Source: VRUE01 sp036376915
GTDB lineage: Bacteria; Actinomycetota; Thermoleophilia; Solirubrobacterales; 70-9
Assembly: GCA_036376915.1 (NCBI GenBank)
Contig: DASUZK010000067.1
Coordinates: 1 to 31,551, forward strand
Direction: 5' to 3'
Length of the DNA stretch: 31,551 nucleotides
Shown here: piece by piece, positions 21,761 through 27,681 of the stretch
How the letters are laid out: each line of letters opens with the position of its first letter
How positions within the stretch are numbered: the stretch's first letter is position 1
The notes under the pieces: model-generated
Told to the model about the DNA's origin: nothing
The model's database searches: none
Seen by the model: only the letters and a program-made list of their open reading frames with translations
Made by a program: the position numbers and the translations under genes

Positions 21761-22290
21761 TACGACGTTCGTGCGGCCGGACCGTGGCTGAACAGGCGCA
21801 TCGCCAGGCAGGCGAGCAGATAGGCGATCGCCGTCGCGAGGAGGATGAACTTGCAGGAGGCGAATATCGTCGCCAGAAGGGGGAACGCCGCACCGGAGCC
21901 GTCGAGCGTCAGCAGCAGGCAGACGTTCTCGAGCGCGTCGAAGGCGGCCACTAGGGCGCCGAACGAGACCGCGACCCGCCCTATCGCTCCGAGCCGGCGC
22001 CAACCCCGTCGGATCGCGAAGTCCCGCGTCGCGGCGAGCGCCAGGGTGAGGAAGGCTCCGTAGGCGAGCAGGAAGCCGAAGTCGATCCAGAGCGACTCGC
22101 GAGCGGCGTCCTGGCCGTCCTCATCCCATTCGGCGAGGATCTCGTCGGCCCGATCCTGACCGCCTGTGAGCTCAAACGGAATCATCCCCGGGCCACCTGT
22201 GTCCTTCATCCGGTTCTCGGCGGGCGACATCGCCAGGAGCAGGAGCAGGCTCGCGATTCCAGACACGATCAGCCCCCGCTTGCGAGTCAC
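21760..22290 (-). CDS. Four-helix membrane protein of unknown function
   Basis: A 176-residue integral membrane protein starting GTG. Hydrophobic segments fall at about 7-23, 70-87, 106-121 and 140-165. The loop between the first two (about 25-65) is acidic (A-D-E-I-L-A-E-W-D-E-D-G-Q-D-A-A) and likely faces outside. W-I-D-F-G-F-L-L-A-Y-G after it and A-F-D-A-L-E-N-V-C in the third helix are features shared by a family of uncharacterised bacterial membrane proteins I cannot name with confidence. GATAAT lies six bases before the GTG, a near-consensus -10 and the clearest leaderless start in the window. It is transcribed divergently from the GNAT gene, whose start lies 104 bases away. Confidence 0.8.
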   Translation of the reverse strand: MTRKRGLIVSGIASLLLLLAMSPAENRMKDTGGPGMIPFELTGGQDRADEILAEWDEDGQDAARESLWIDFGFLLAYGAFLTLALAATRDFAIRRGWRRLGAIGRVAVSFGALVAAFDALENVCLLLTLDGSGAAFPLLATIFASCKFILLATAIAYLLACLAMRLFSHGPAARTS

Positions 22291-22296
22291 GCGGGC

Positions 22297-22302
22297 ATTA
22301 TC
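22297..22302 (-). promoter_or_regulatory. -10 element for the membrane protein gene
   Basis: On the minus strand GATAAT ends six bases before the GTG at 22290, one mismatch from TATAAT. Confidence 0.6.
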
Positions 22303-22381
22303 GCCATTGGCGTTGGCCGAGTCGTGGACTCGACCAGGCCAAGAGCTGGGTCGCCGGATAGGCCGGCTGCCTCCGGCTTGC

Positions 22382-22387
22382 CATACT
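22382..22387 (+). promoter_or_regulatory. -10 element for the GNAT gene
   Basis: CATACT ends six bases before the TTG at 22394. It decides the start: the longer ORF from 22166 would begin upstream of this promoter, inside the divergent gene. Confidence 0.5.
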
Positions 22388-22393
22388 GCCGCC

Positions 22394-22822
22394 TTGTCTG
22401 ACGAGGGAGTCGCGATACGTAGCTGCCGGCATGAGGACGCGCAAGCGGTTCTGGAGCTTTGGGCTCAGGCTCGGAGTGAGCACGCGTCCACGGCCGACCG
22501 CCTCGATGACGTCGAGCGCCTGCTCGAGGATTCTCCGGCCGTTCTGCTGGTGGCGGAGCGCGACGGCGAGATCGTCGGCGCCCTGATCGCCGGCTGGGAC
22601 GGCTGGCGGGGGAACATGTACCGGCTCGCTGTTCACGAGGAGCACCGGCGGCAGGGCATCGGGATCGCCCTCACGCGTGCTGGCGAGGAGTACTTGCAAA
22701 GCTGCGGAGTCCACCGCGTGACCGCTCTGGTCGCCTTCGAGGACGACGCCGCCGGGGCATTCTGGGAGTCCGCCGGCTATCCCCAGGATCAGGAGATCGG
22801 CCGCCGAGTCCGCAATCTGTAG
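22394..22822 (+). CDS. GNAT family N-acetyltransferase
   Basis: A 142-residue acetyltransferase when started at TTG 22394 (M-S-D-E-G-V-A-I-R-S-C-R-H-E-D), the normal point for the GNAT fold, with a leaderless -10 box six bases upstream. The acetyl-CoA-binding motif A is M-Y-R-L-A-V-H-E-E-H-R-R-Q-G-I-G-I-A-L. Motif B follows as V-T-A-L-V-A-F-E-D-D-A-A-G-A-F-W-E-S-A-G-Y. The layout resembles RimI-like and small-molecule transferases; the substrate cannot be told. It is in the accessory pocket between dxs and tlyA, and a 32-bp palindrome follows 90 bases downstream. Confidence 0.88.
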   Translation: MSDEGVAIRSCRHEDAQAVLELWAQARSEHASTADRLDDVERLLEDSPAVLLVAERDGEIVGALIAGWDGWRGNMYRLAVHEEHRRQGIGIALTRAGEEYLQSCGVHRVTALVAFEDDAAGAFWESAGYPQDQEIGRRVRNL

Positions 22823-22911
22823 GCCATTGGCGAAATCAGCGGTAGTCCGACCGCCCGCATTTGGCTCTGGACCGCCTTCTCTTGATCTGTCCGACACTCC
22901 CGGTAACCTCA

Positions 22912-23001
22912 CCGCCCACGGGGACGGCGATTTTCGAAGGGCGGGCCTTTAGGCCTACCCGCTTCGCGGCGCCCTTCGAAAATCGCCGTCCCCGTGGGCG
23001 G
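22912..23001. repeat. 32-bp perfect palindrome
   Basis: Arms at 22912-22943 and 22970-23001 are perfect inverted copies over 32 bases, beginning CCGCCCACGGGGACGG and ending CGAAGGGCG. The 26-base loop starts GGCCTTTAGGCC, itself nearly palindromic, so nested or alternative folds (for instance GCGGG with CCCGC at 22958-22962) are possible. A T6 run begins about 10 bases after the right arm. This is the longest perfect inverted repeat I see in the window, and its arm sequence differs from those of the other hairpin elements. Confidence 0.92.
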
Positions 23002-23062
23002 CATGGGCAACTTTTTTCCATCCGGCTTTAGCGCTCTAGTAGCCTTTCCGATAGGAATTCGT

Positions 23063-23224
23063 ATGGCCACCGTTGAAGACATCAAAGGCAGCGTTCAGAA
23101 GACCGTCGTTAACGGTCCTGCCGTCGTTGCCGCGGCCAAGAAGCCAGCTGTCGTTTCTTTCTGGGAAAAGGCGCGTGCATACGGTGCCAGCATGAGGGCC
23201 GCTGGGCGCGACCACTCACGCTGA
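23063..23224 (+). CDS. Small protein, 53 residues, unknown
   Basis: ATG 23063 opens M-A-T-V-E-D-I-K-G-S-V-Q-K-T-V-V and ends R-A-A-G-R-D-H-S-R at a TGA. A GATAGG/TAGGAA element lies 5-7 bases before the ATG. The product has a mildly acidic start, an Ala/Val-rich middle (A-V-V-A-A-A-K-K-P-A-V-V) and a basic end with one Trp. It is soluble in appearance, with no membrane segment. Codon use is less GC-biased than in the housekeeping genes. Its stop falls in a hairpin shared with the convergent gene at 23234. I do not recognise a family; the good promoter spacing and the terminator argue that it is real. Confidence 0.5.
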   Translation: MATVEDIKGSVQKTVVNGPAVVAAAKKPAVVSFWEKARAYGASMRAAGRDHSR

Positions 23225-23248
23225 TCCCCTTAGCTAAGGAAGGGGGAT
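23224..23248. terminator. Shared hairpin between convergent genes
   Basis: ATCCCCTT (23224-23231) pairs with AAGGGGGAT (23240-23248) with one bulged G, around an 8-base loop. It covers both stop codons of the converging genes at 23224 and 23234, so it could end transcription from both sides. Confidence 0.55.
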
Positions 23249-23800
23249 ATAGAGGCGTTTCAAGCTCTCGTCAGTTGATGACGGAGTATCGGTCGGCTCA
23301 AACCCCCACTCACGCCACATGCGGTCAGTGGCAGCGTCGTAGGGATCGAGCGTCAAGAGCCCCTTTCCCTCCTGAAGCGCAAGCTCGCTGGCGACGGAGC
23401 CAGCGTGAAGAATCGCGGCGGCCGCAGCACCAGTCGGAGCGTGCTCGGCTCGCGCGATCCAGTTGATGTGCGATGAGCCGATCTCTGAGCCGCCCAAGAG
23501 CCTGAGGACCTCCCGCTTTGAGGCATCTCGAATCTCGGCTTGCCCTGAGGAGAGCGTGTAAAACGCGACGACCTCGCCATCGTCGAGCAGGACGCGAGTC
23601 ACAGACCCCCGGTCGTCAATCGCAAATTCCCTCAGCCATCTGCTGGCCCCGGCAGCTCCATCCGTGCCGGCGGGACCATCCTCACTGGCTTTGAATCGCT
23701 GTGCCGCTTGGGCAAGGGCGGGCTCTGAAGCCACAACATGGAAGTCGAGTCGATGCCAGACTCCCCCTTTGTAAGGAGTCGCCTTGCTCATCTTCGCCAT
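23234..23800 (-). CDS. GNAT-fold-like protein of unknown substrate
   Basis: A 188-residue protein. After about 60 variable residues the layout resembles a GNAT domain: S-V-T-R-V-L-L-D-D-G-E-V-V-A-F-Y-T-L-S-S-G (strands 2-4), S-S-H-I-N-W-I-A-R-A-E-H (strand 4, usually L-x-x-L-A-V), a helix H-A-G-S-V-A-S-E-L-A-L-Q-E-G, then L-L-T-L-D-P-Y-D-A-A-T-D-R-M-W-R-E-W-G-F-E and a final L-K-R-L-Y-I-P-L. The acetyl-CoA loop R/Q-x-x-G-x-G is not obvious; A-P-T-G-A-A-A-A takes its place. It may be a divergent acetyltransferase or a non-catalytic relative. TAAATT lies six bases before the ATG. A second ATG is three codons in. Confidence 0.65.
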   Translation of the reverse strand: MAKMSKATPYKGGVWHRLDFHVVASEPALAQAAQRFKASEDGPAGTDGAAGASRWLREFAIDDRGSVTRVLLDDGEVVAFYTLSSGQAEIRDASKREVLRLLGGSEIGSSHINWIARAEHAPTGAAAAAILHAGSVASELALQEGKGLLTLDPYDAATDRMWREWGFEPTDTPSSTDESLKRLYIPLP

Positions 23801-23806
23801 GAGATG

Positions 23807-23812
23807 AATTTA
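23807..23812 (-). promoter_or_regulatory. -10 element for the 23234-23800 gene
   Basis: On the minus strand TAAATT ends six bases before the ATG at 23800. Confidence 0.5.
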
Positions 23813-23914
23813 CGGAGCGGCTCGGCGCCCCGGCGTAGCCTCTGGCAAGCCGACTATGGCGGGGCCAGAAATGGCAGCCACGAAGGTCCGGGACGGAGGG
23901 CGGGGGGCCTGCAT

Positions 23915-24016
23915 TTGGCTCTATGAAGCCAACCAACAGAAAACGCCCCGCCGGGGAGGCGGAGCGTCTTCTGGGGTTACTACAGGGAGGAGAGATATTT
24001 ATCTCTATATATGTGG
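23915..24016 (+). promoter_or_regulatory. Structured leader with duplicated element, copy 2
   Basis: Three hairpins follow each other: TTGGCT/AGCCAA (23915-23932); a 14-bp stem with two mismatches, 23937-23952 with 23958-23973 (CAGAA/TTCTG, ACGC/GCGT, CCGCC/GGCGG, loop GGGGA); and the perfect AGAGATA/TATCTCT (23991-24006). From 23967 on it matches copy 1 at 21336-21381. The purine-rich GGGAGGAG precedes the third hairpin, and the ATG at 24011 opens M-W-I-R-G-R and stops. This looks like a regulatory leader or small RNA rather than protein-coding DNA. Confidence 0.55.
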
Positions 24017-24182
24017 ATCCGTGGGAGGTAGGTGGGCCCTTTGATGTGCCGCTGGAACGTCATCGTGGGAGGCGATGGCGCATATGGGCGGCGCCAGACC
24101 CGACCAAGAAGTTAGTTATTCGTGTCCCTTATCGGTTGTCCTTTGCGAATCCTTGAGCAGCATACGAACATATGTGCGCTTT

Positions 24183-24204
24183 GTCTGTGAGTGGGATCAC
24201 AGAC
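24183..24204. promoter_or_regulatory. CRP/FNR-family operator
   Basis: A perfect palindrome GTCTGTGA-N6-TCACAGAC. The core TGTGA-N6-TCACA (24186-24201) is exactly the CRP consensus, which mycobacterial and streptomycete CRP homologues also bind. It lies 118 bases upstream of the tlyA -10 element. No regulator gene is in the window. Confidence 0.6.
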
Positions 24205-24318
24205 CCGTTGTCCAAATCGGTCGACTACCCGATCCTCTGTCATGCAATCAGGTTAAACCAAAGCTTGGATAAAAACCTGTATCTCGCGTTAAGCAGCGTC
24301 GTTGCGCCCCGCCGGCGC

Positions 24319-24324
24319 TACCGT
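24319..24324 (+). promoter_or_regulatory. tlyA -10 element (leaderless type)
   Basis: TACCGT ends eight bases before the tlyA ATG at 24333, without a Shine-Dalgarno between. Confidence 0.5.
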
Positions 24325-24332
24325 TCCGGCGG

Positions 24333-25121
24333 ATGAAGAAGGCCCGGATAGACGCGGTTTTGGCCGAGCGGGGCCTATTCCCGTCGCGCACCGCCGCCGC
24401 GGTCGCGGTGCGTGCAGGCGCGGTGCGCGTGGGCGCCGACGGGCCGATCGCGCTGCGCCCCAGCCAGCTGGTCGAGCCGGAGGCAGCGTTCGTCGTCGAT
24501 TCGGGGCCACGCTTCGTTTCCCGCGGCGGCATCAAGCTGGAGAACGCGCTGGAAGCGCTGGGGATAGACGTCGCCGGGCGCGACTGCCTGGACGTGGGCG
24601 CCTCGACCGGCGGCTTCACCGACTGCATGCTCCAGCGCGGCGCTGCCCGGGTCGCCGCGGCCGACGTGGCCTACGGGCAGATCGACCAGGGGCTGAGAGA
24701 GGACTCCCGCGTCACGGTGATCGAGAGGCTCAACGCCCGCGACATGCTGCCCGTGGATCTGCCCTTCGTCCCCGAGCTGGCGACGATCGACGTCTCCTTC
24801 ATCTCCCTTGTGAAGGTACTGCCCGCGGTCGCCCGCTGCCTGAGCGCTGACGGCGAGTTGCTCGCCATGGTCAAGCCCCAGTTCGAGCTGGGGCGGGAGC
24901 GGGTCCGCAAGGGGGTCGTCCGGGACGCGGGAGATCGGCGCGAGGCGATCCTCGGCGTCGCGCTCGCGGCACGCCAGCTCGGCCTCACGGTGCGCGGCTT
25001 CGCCTCCTCGGGCCTGCCCGGCCCGAAGGGCAATCGCGAGACCTTCGCCTGGTGCGGCCACGGTGGCGGGGAGGTAGGCGACCTCGAGGCGGCTGTCGCC
25101 GCCGTGGAGGAGGACGAGTGA
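24333..25121 (+). CDS. tlyA: TlyA family rRNA 2'-O-methyltransferase
   Basis: A 262-residue protein. Residues 1-60 form an S4 RNA-binding domain (R-I-D-A-V-L-A-E-R-G-L-F-P-S-R-T). The FtsJ-like methyltransferase domain follows, with the SAM loop C-L-D-V-G-A-S-T-G-G-F-T-D-C and the K-P-Q-F-E-L-G motif. In mycobacteria TlyA 2'-O-methylates C1409 of 16S and C1920 of 23S rRNA and confers capreomycin susceptibility; the same target sites are likely but not shown here. The order tlyA-nadK-recN is standard in Actinobacteria. Normally it directly follows dxs; a 3-kb accessory pocket intervenes. Its stop overlaps the nadK start (GTGA). Confidence 0.94.
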   Translation: MKKARIDAVLAERGLFPSRTAAAVAVRAGAVRVGADGPIALRPSQLVEPEAAFVVDSGPRFVSRGGIKLENALEALGIDVAGRDCLDVGASTGGFTDCMLQRGAARVAAADVAYGQIDQGLREDSRVTVIERLNARDMLPVDLPFVPELATIDVSFISLVKVLPAVARCLSADGELLAMVKPQFELGRERVRKGVVRDAGDRREAILGVALAARQLGLTVRGFASSGLPGPKGNRETFAWCGHGGGEVGDLEAAVAAVEEDE

Positions 25122-25963
25122 AGACCGCCGCCCTGATCACCCATTCCCACCCGCCAGCCGCGACCGAAGCCGTCGCCGTGGCCACCGCCGTCGCCCGCGA
25201 TGCGGGCTGGCGCCTCGTCGCCACCGAGGGGGAGATCTCCAAGCACGACCACGCCGCCGCGGGCGTCGAGCGGGTCGACTCGCTGCCGACCGATCCCGAC
25301 CTCTGCCTCGTGCTCGGCGGCGACGGCTCGATCCTCTACGCGTTGCGCCGCTTCGCGCGTACCGGCGTGCCTGTCTTCGGCGTCAACTTCGGCACGGTCG
25401 GCTTCCTCGCCGCGGTCGAGCGCGACGATGCCGAGGCGGGGATTCGCCGGGCGTTGGGCGGAGGGGCCGAGACGATCGACCTGCCCGCGCTGGCGATAGA
25501 GGTCGACGGCGAGGAGCAGCTCGCGTTCAACGACGTCAGCTTCAGCCGCCGCCCTCACGACCGGGTCGCCGAGCTGAGCTACCGGATCGCCGGCGAGGAG
25601 GTAGGCAACGTGCGCTGCGACGGGCTCGTCGCCGCCACCCCCGCCGGCTCGACCGGCTACAACCTCGCCAACCAGGGCCCGATCCTCGCCTGGGGCGTGA
25701 AGGGGTACGTGGTCAGCTACATCTCGCCCCATTCCCTCACCGCACGCGCCCTGGTAGTCGCCCCCGGCGACGTGCTCAGCGTCGGCAACGCCCCCGGCCG
25801 CGAGCCGGTAGACGTAGCCATCGACGGCGCTCATGCCGCTTCCCTCGCCCCCGGCGCCGGGCTCGACGTTCGGTTCGTCGATGCCGCCGGCAAGCTCGCT
25901 CAGCTCCCCGGTGCCAGCTTCTACCACCGGATTCGGGAAAAGTTCGGCCACCTAGCTGTGTAG
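25118..25963 (+). CDS. nadK: NAD kinase
   Basis: A 281-residue enzyme that phosphorylates NAD to NADP. It starts GTG inside the tlyA stop codon (GTGA overlap), which gives M-K-T-A-A-L-I-T-H-S; a longer frame from 25052 is an artefact of the tlyA overlap. The conserved G-G-D-G loop is at 67-70 (V-L-G-G-D-G-S-I-L), then G-V-N-F-G-T-V-G-F-L-A, N-D-V-S in the NAD site, and A-T-P-A-G-S-T-G-Y-N. Translational coupling with tlyA fits the usual tlyA-nadK-recN cluster. A 45-base gap leads to an MFS gene with its own -10 element, which breaks the usual nadK-recN adjacency. Confidence 0.95.
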   Translation: MKTAALITHSHPPAATEAVAVATAVARDAGWRLVATEGEISKHDHAAAGVERVDSLPTDPDLCLVLGGDGSILYALRRFARTGVPVFGVNFGTVGFLAAVERDDAEAGIRRALGGGAETIDLPALAIEVDGEEQLAFNDVSFSRRPHDRVAELSYRIAGEEVGNVRCDGLVAATPAGSTGYNLANQGPILAWGVKGYVVSYISPHSLTARALVVAPGDVLSVGNAPGREPVDVAIDGAHAASLAPGAGLDVRFVDAAGKLAQLPGASFYHRIREKFGHLAV

Positions 25964-25996
25964 AGAGAGGCCTCAGGGTCGAGTAGGCACGTTGTC

Positions 25997-26002
25997 TAGG
26001 CT
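25997..26002 (+). promoter_or_regulatory. MFS gene -10 element (leaderless type)
   Basis: TAGGCT ends six bases before the ATG at 26009; the same hexamer precedes alaS. Confidence 0.5.
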
Positions 26003-26008
26003 GCGGCG

Positions 26009-27526
26009 ATGGAGCGAAAGTGGTGGACCCTCGTCCTGATCTCGATCGCGACGTTCATGCTGCTGCTGGACATCACGGTCGTCAACGTCGCCCTGCCCGA
26101 CATCCAGCGCGACCTGGACGCCAGCCTCTCGAGCCTGCAGTGGGTCGTCGATGCCTACTCGCTTACTCTGGCCGCCTTCCTGCTCACCGCCGGCTCGCTC
26201 GGCGACCGCCTCGGCCGCAGGCGGGTCTTCTCGATCGGGTTCGCGATCTTCACCTTCGCCTCGTTCCTCTGCGGCATCGCCGGCGACCCGACCTTGCTCA
26301 ACCTGGCGCGGGGGCTGCAGGGAGTCGGCGGCGCGGCGATGTTCGCGACCTCGCTGGCGCTGATCGGCCAGGAGTTCCACGGCAAGGACCGGGCGACGGC
26401 GTTCGGTGTCTGGGGAGCGACGGTCGGCGGCGCCGTGGCGATCGGCCCGCTGGTCGGGGGCCTGATCACCGAGCATCTCGGCTGGGAGTGGATCTTCTTC
26501 GTCAACGTGCCGATCGGCGCGCTCGCGATCGCCCTCACCGAGCGCAAGCTCGCCAACGTCGCCGCCCAGGACGCCGCGCCGATCGACCTGCCCGGCCTCG
26601 CCACCTTCTCCCTCGGCCTCTTCCTGCTGATCTTCGGCCTGATCCGGGGCAACCCCGAGGGCTGGGGTAGCGGGGTGATCGTCGCCTCGCTCGGCGGCGC
26701 GGTCCTGCTGCTCCTCGCCTTCCTCGCGATCGAGGCGCGCAGCCCCCACCCGATGCTCGACCTCACCCTCTTCCGCAAGCCGGCGTTCAACGGCGTGTCC
26801 GCCGTGGCCTTCGGTCTCTCCGCCGGGATGTTCGCGCTCTTCCTCTACCTGACGATCTACATGCAGGGGGTGCTCGGCTACTCGCCGCTGGAGACGGGCC
26901 TGCGCTTCCTGCCGCTGACGGTGCTCTCGTTCGTCGCATCGCCGATCGCCGGGGCGCTCTCCCACCGGATTCCGATCCGCGTCCTGCTCGGCGTCGGGAT
27001 GACGGCCGTCGGGACCGGCCTGCTGCTGATGCATGGGCTGAGCGTCGACTCGGCGATCGGCGACCTGCTGCCCGGCTTCCTCATCGCCGGGATCGGCATC
27101 GGGGTTACCAACCCCGGCATCGGCCAGGCGGCGATCGCCGTCGTCCCGGTCGAGAAGGCCGGCATGGGCTCGGGCATCAACACCACCTTCCGCCAGATCG
27201 GCATCGCCACCGGCATCGCCTCCCTCGGCGCGGTGTTCCAGTCGCGCGTGGCCTCGAGGCTCAACGAGCTGCTGCCGAATGCCCCCGACGGGCTGGCCGA
27301 AGCGGTCTCTTCCAGTGGCACCCACGCGGCCGCCGGCTTCGCGCCCCCCGGTCAACAGGCCCGGATCGTCGAGGCATCGGAAGCAGCTTTCGTCAGCGGC
27401 TTCAACGAGATCCTCCTGATCGGCGCGATCCTCTCCTTCGTCGTTGCGGCAGCGGGATTCATCCTGGTGCGTTCCAGCGACTTTGTGCAGCCGACTGAGG
27501 TTGTGCCGGAGGCGGCTGCCGCGTAG
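26009..27526 (+). CDS. MFS multidrug exporter, DHA2 (14-TM) family
   Basis: A 505-residue integral membrane transporter of the EmrB/QacA type, a proton antiporter that exports drugs or other hydrophobic compounds. Motif D1 is L-D-I-T-V-V-N-V-A-L-P-D-I in helix 1, and motif A is G-S-L-G-D-R-L-G-R-R-R-V-F in the 2-3 loop. G-P-L-V-G-G in helix 5 is motif C, which marks antiporters. About fourteen helices are visible. Residues 300-320 hold an extramembrane R-F-L-P-L-T segment that is normal for DHA2. The substrate is not predictable. No TetR/MarR repressor lies next to it. It interrupts the nadK-recN pair and is followed by a hairpin element (27553-27614). Confidence 0.93.
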   Translation: MERKWWTLVLISIATFMLLLDITVVNVALPDIQRDLDASLSSLQWVVDAYSLTLAAFLLTAGSLGDRLGRRRVFSIGFAIFTFASFLCGIAGDPTLLNLARGLQGVGGAAMFATSLALIGQEFHGKDRATAFGVWGATVGGAVAIGPLVGGLITEHLGWEWIFFVNVPIGALAIALTERKLANVAAQDAAPIDLPGLATFSLGLFLLIFGLIRGNPEGWGSGVIVASLGGAVLLLLAFLAIEARSPHPMLDLTLFRKPAFNGVSAVAFGLSAGMFALFLYLTIYMQGVLGYSPLETGLRFLPLTVLSFVASPIAGALSHRIPIRVLLGVGMTAVGTGLLLMHGLSVDSAIGDLLPGFLIAGIGIGVTNPGIGQAAIAVVPVEKAGMGSGINTTFRQIGIATGIASLGAVFQSRVASRLNELLPNAPDGLAEAVSSSGTHAAAGFAPPGQQARIVEASEAAFVSGFNEILLIGAILSFVVAAAGFILVRSSDFVQPTEVVPEAAAA

Positions 27527-27552
27527 CGCATCGGGCGCGGTGGGTCCTGTCA

Positions 27553-27614
27553 CGGATTTGGTGCCACCACCCCTGCGGTCGCTAAAGCGTCCTCGGGGTG
27601 GTCCCCCAAATCCG
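27553..27614. repeat. Hairpin element, copy C (MFS / recN gap)
   Basis: CGGATTTGG (27553-27561) pairs with CCAAATCCG (27606-27614), and ACCACCCC (27566-27573) with GGGGTGGT (27595-27602), with a 4/3-base internal loop. The 21-base loop with flank holds GCGTCCTCGG, the first core block of copies A and B, and also GGTCGCT as in copy A, but in the other order. The second block is missing, so kinship with A and B is probable, not certain. Confidence 0.65.
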
Positions 27615-27669
27615 CGCCACCCGCCGCGAGATGCGGGTTGGATCAGCGATCTGCGTCCGCTCTCGCTGG

Positions 27670-27675
27670 TACACA
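27670..27675 (+). promoter_or_regulatory. recN -10 element (leaderless type)
   Basis: TACACA ends six bases before the recN GTG at 27682. It favours this start over the upstream in-frame GTG at 27598. Confidence 0.45.
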
Positions 27676-27681
27676 AAGCTC

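Larger units (their letters stand above)
23813..24318. other. Gap between the GNAT-like gene and tlyA
   Basis: About 500 bases with no convincing gene. It contains a run of three hairpins with leader copy 2 (23915-24016), a 77-residue open frame overlapping them (23923-24156, undecided), a weak LexA-like GAAC-N4-GTGC at 24166-24177, a perfect CRP-type palindrome (24183-24204), and CAGGTT/AACCTG pairing (24249-24279). It is clearly less GC-rich than the flanking genes. Confidence 0.6.

Noticed and set aside
23923..24156. 77-codon ORF across leader copy 2
   Set aside because: Composition is plausible for protein, but it overlaps three hairpins and the matching part of copy 1 has no comparable frame. 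Not listed as a gene without conservation data.
24166..24177. LexA (SOS) box
   Set aside because: GAAC-N4-GTGC differs from GAAC-N4-GTTC by one base in a four-base half-site and no damage-response gene is adjacent.
25973..27676. 567-codon minus-strand frame over the MFS gene
   Set aside because: Shadow of a transporter gene with recognisable motifs A and C on the plus strand; the product is only repetitive Glu/Arg/Asp/Gly.
27598..27681. Longer N-terminus for recN
   Set aside because: The added 28 residues are unlike RecN and overlap hairpin copy C; a -10 element sits just before GTG 27682.
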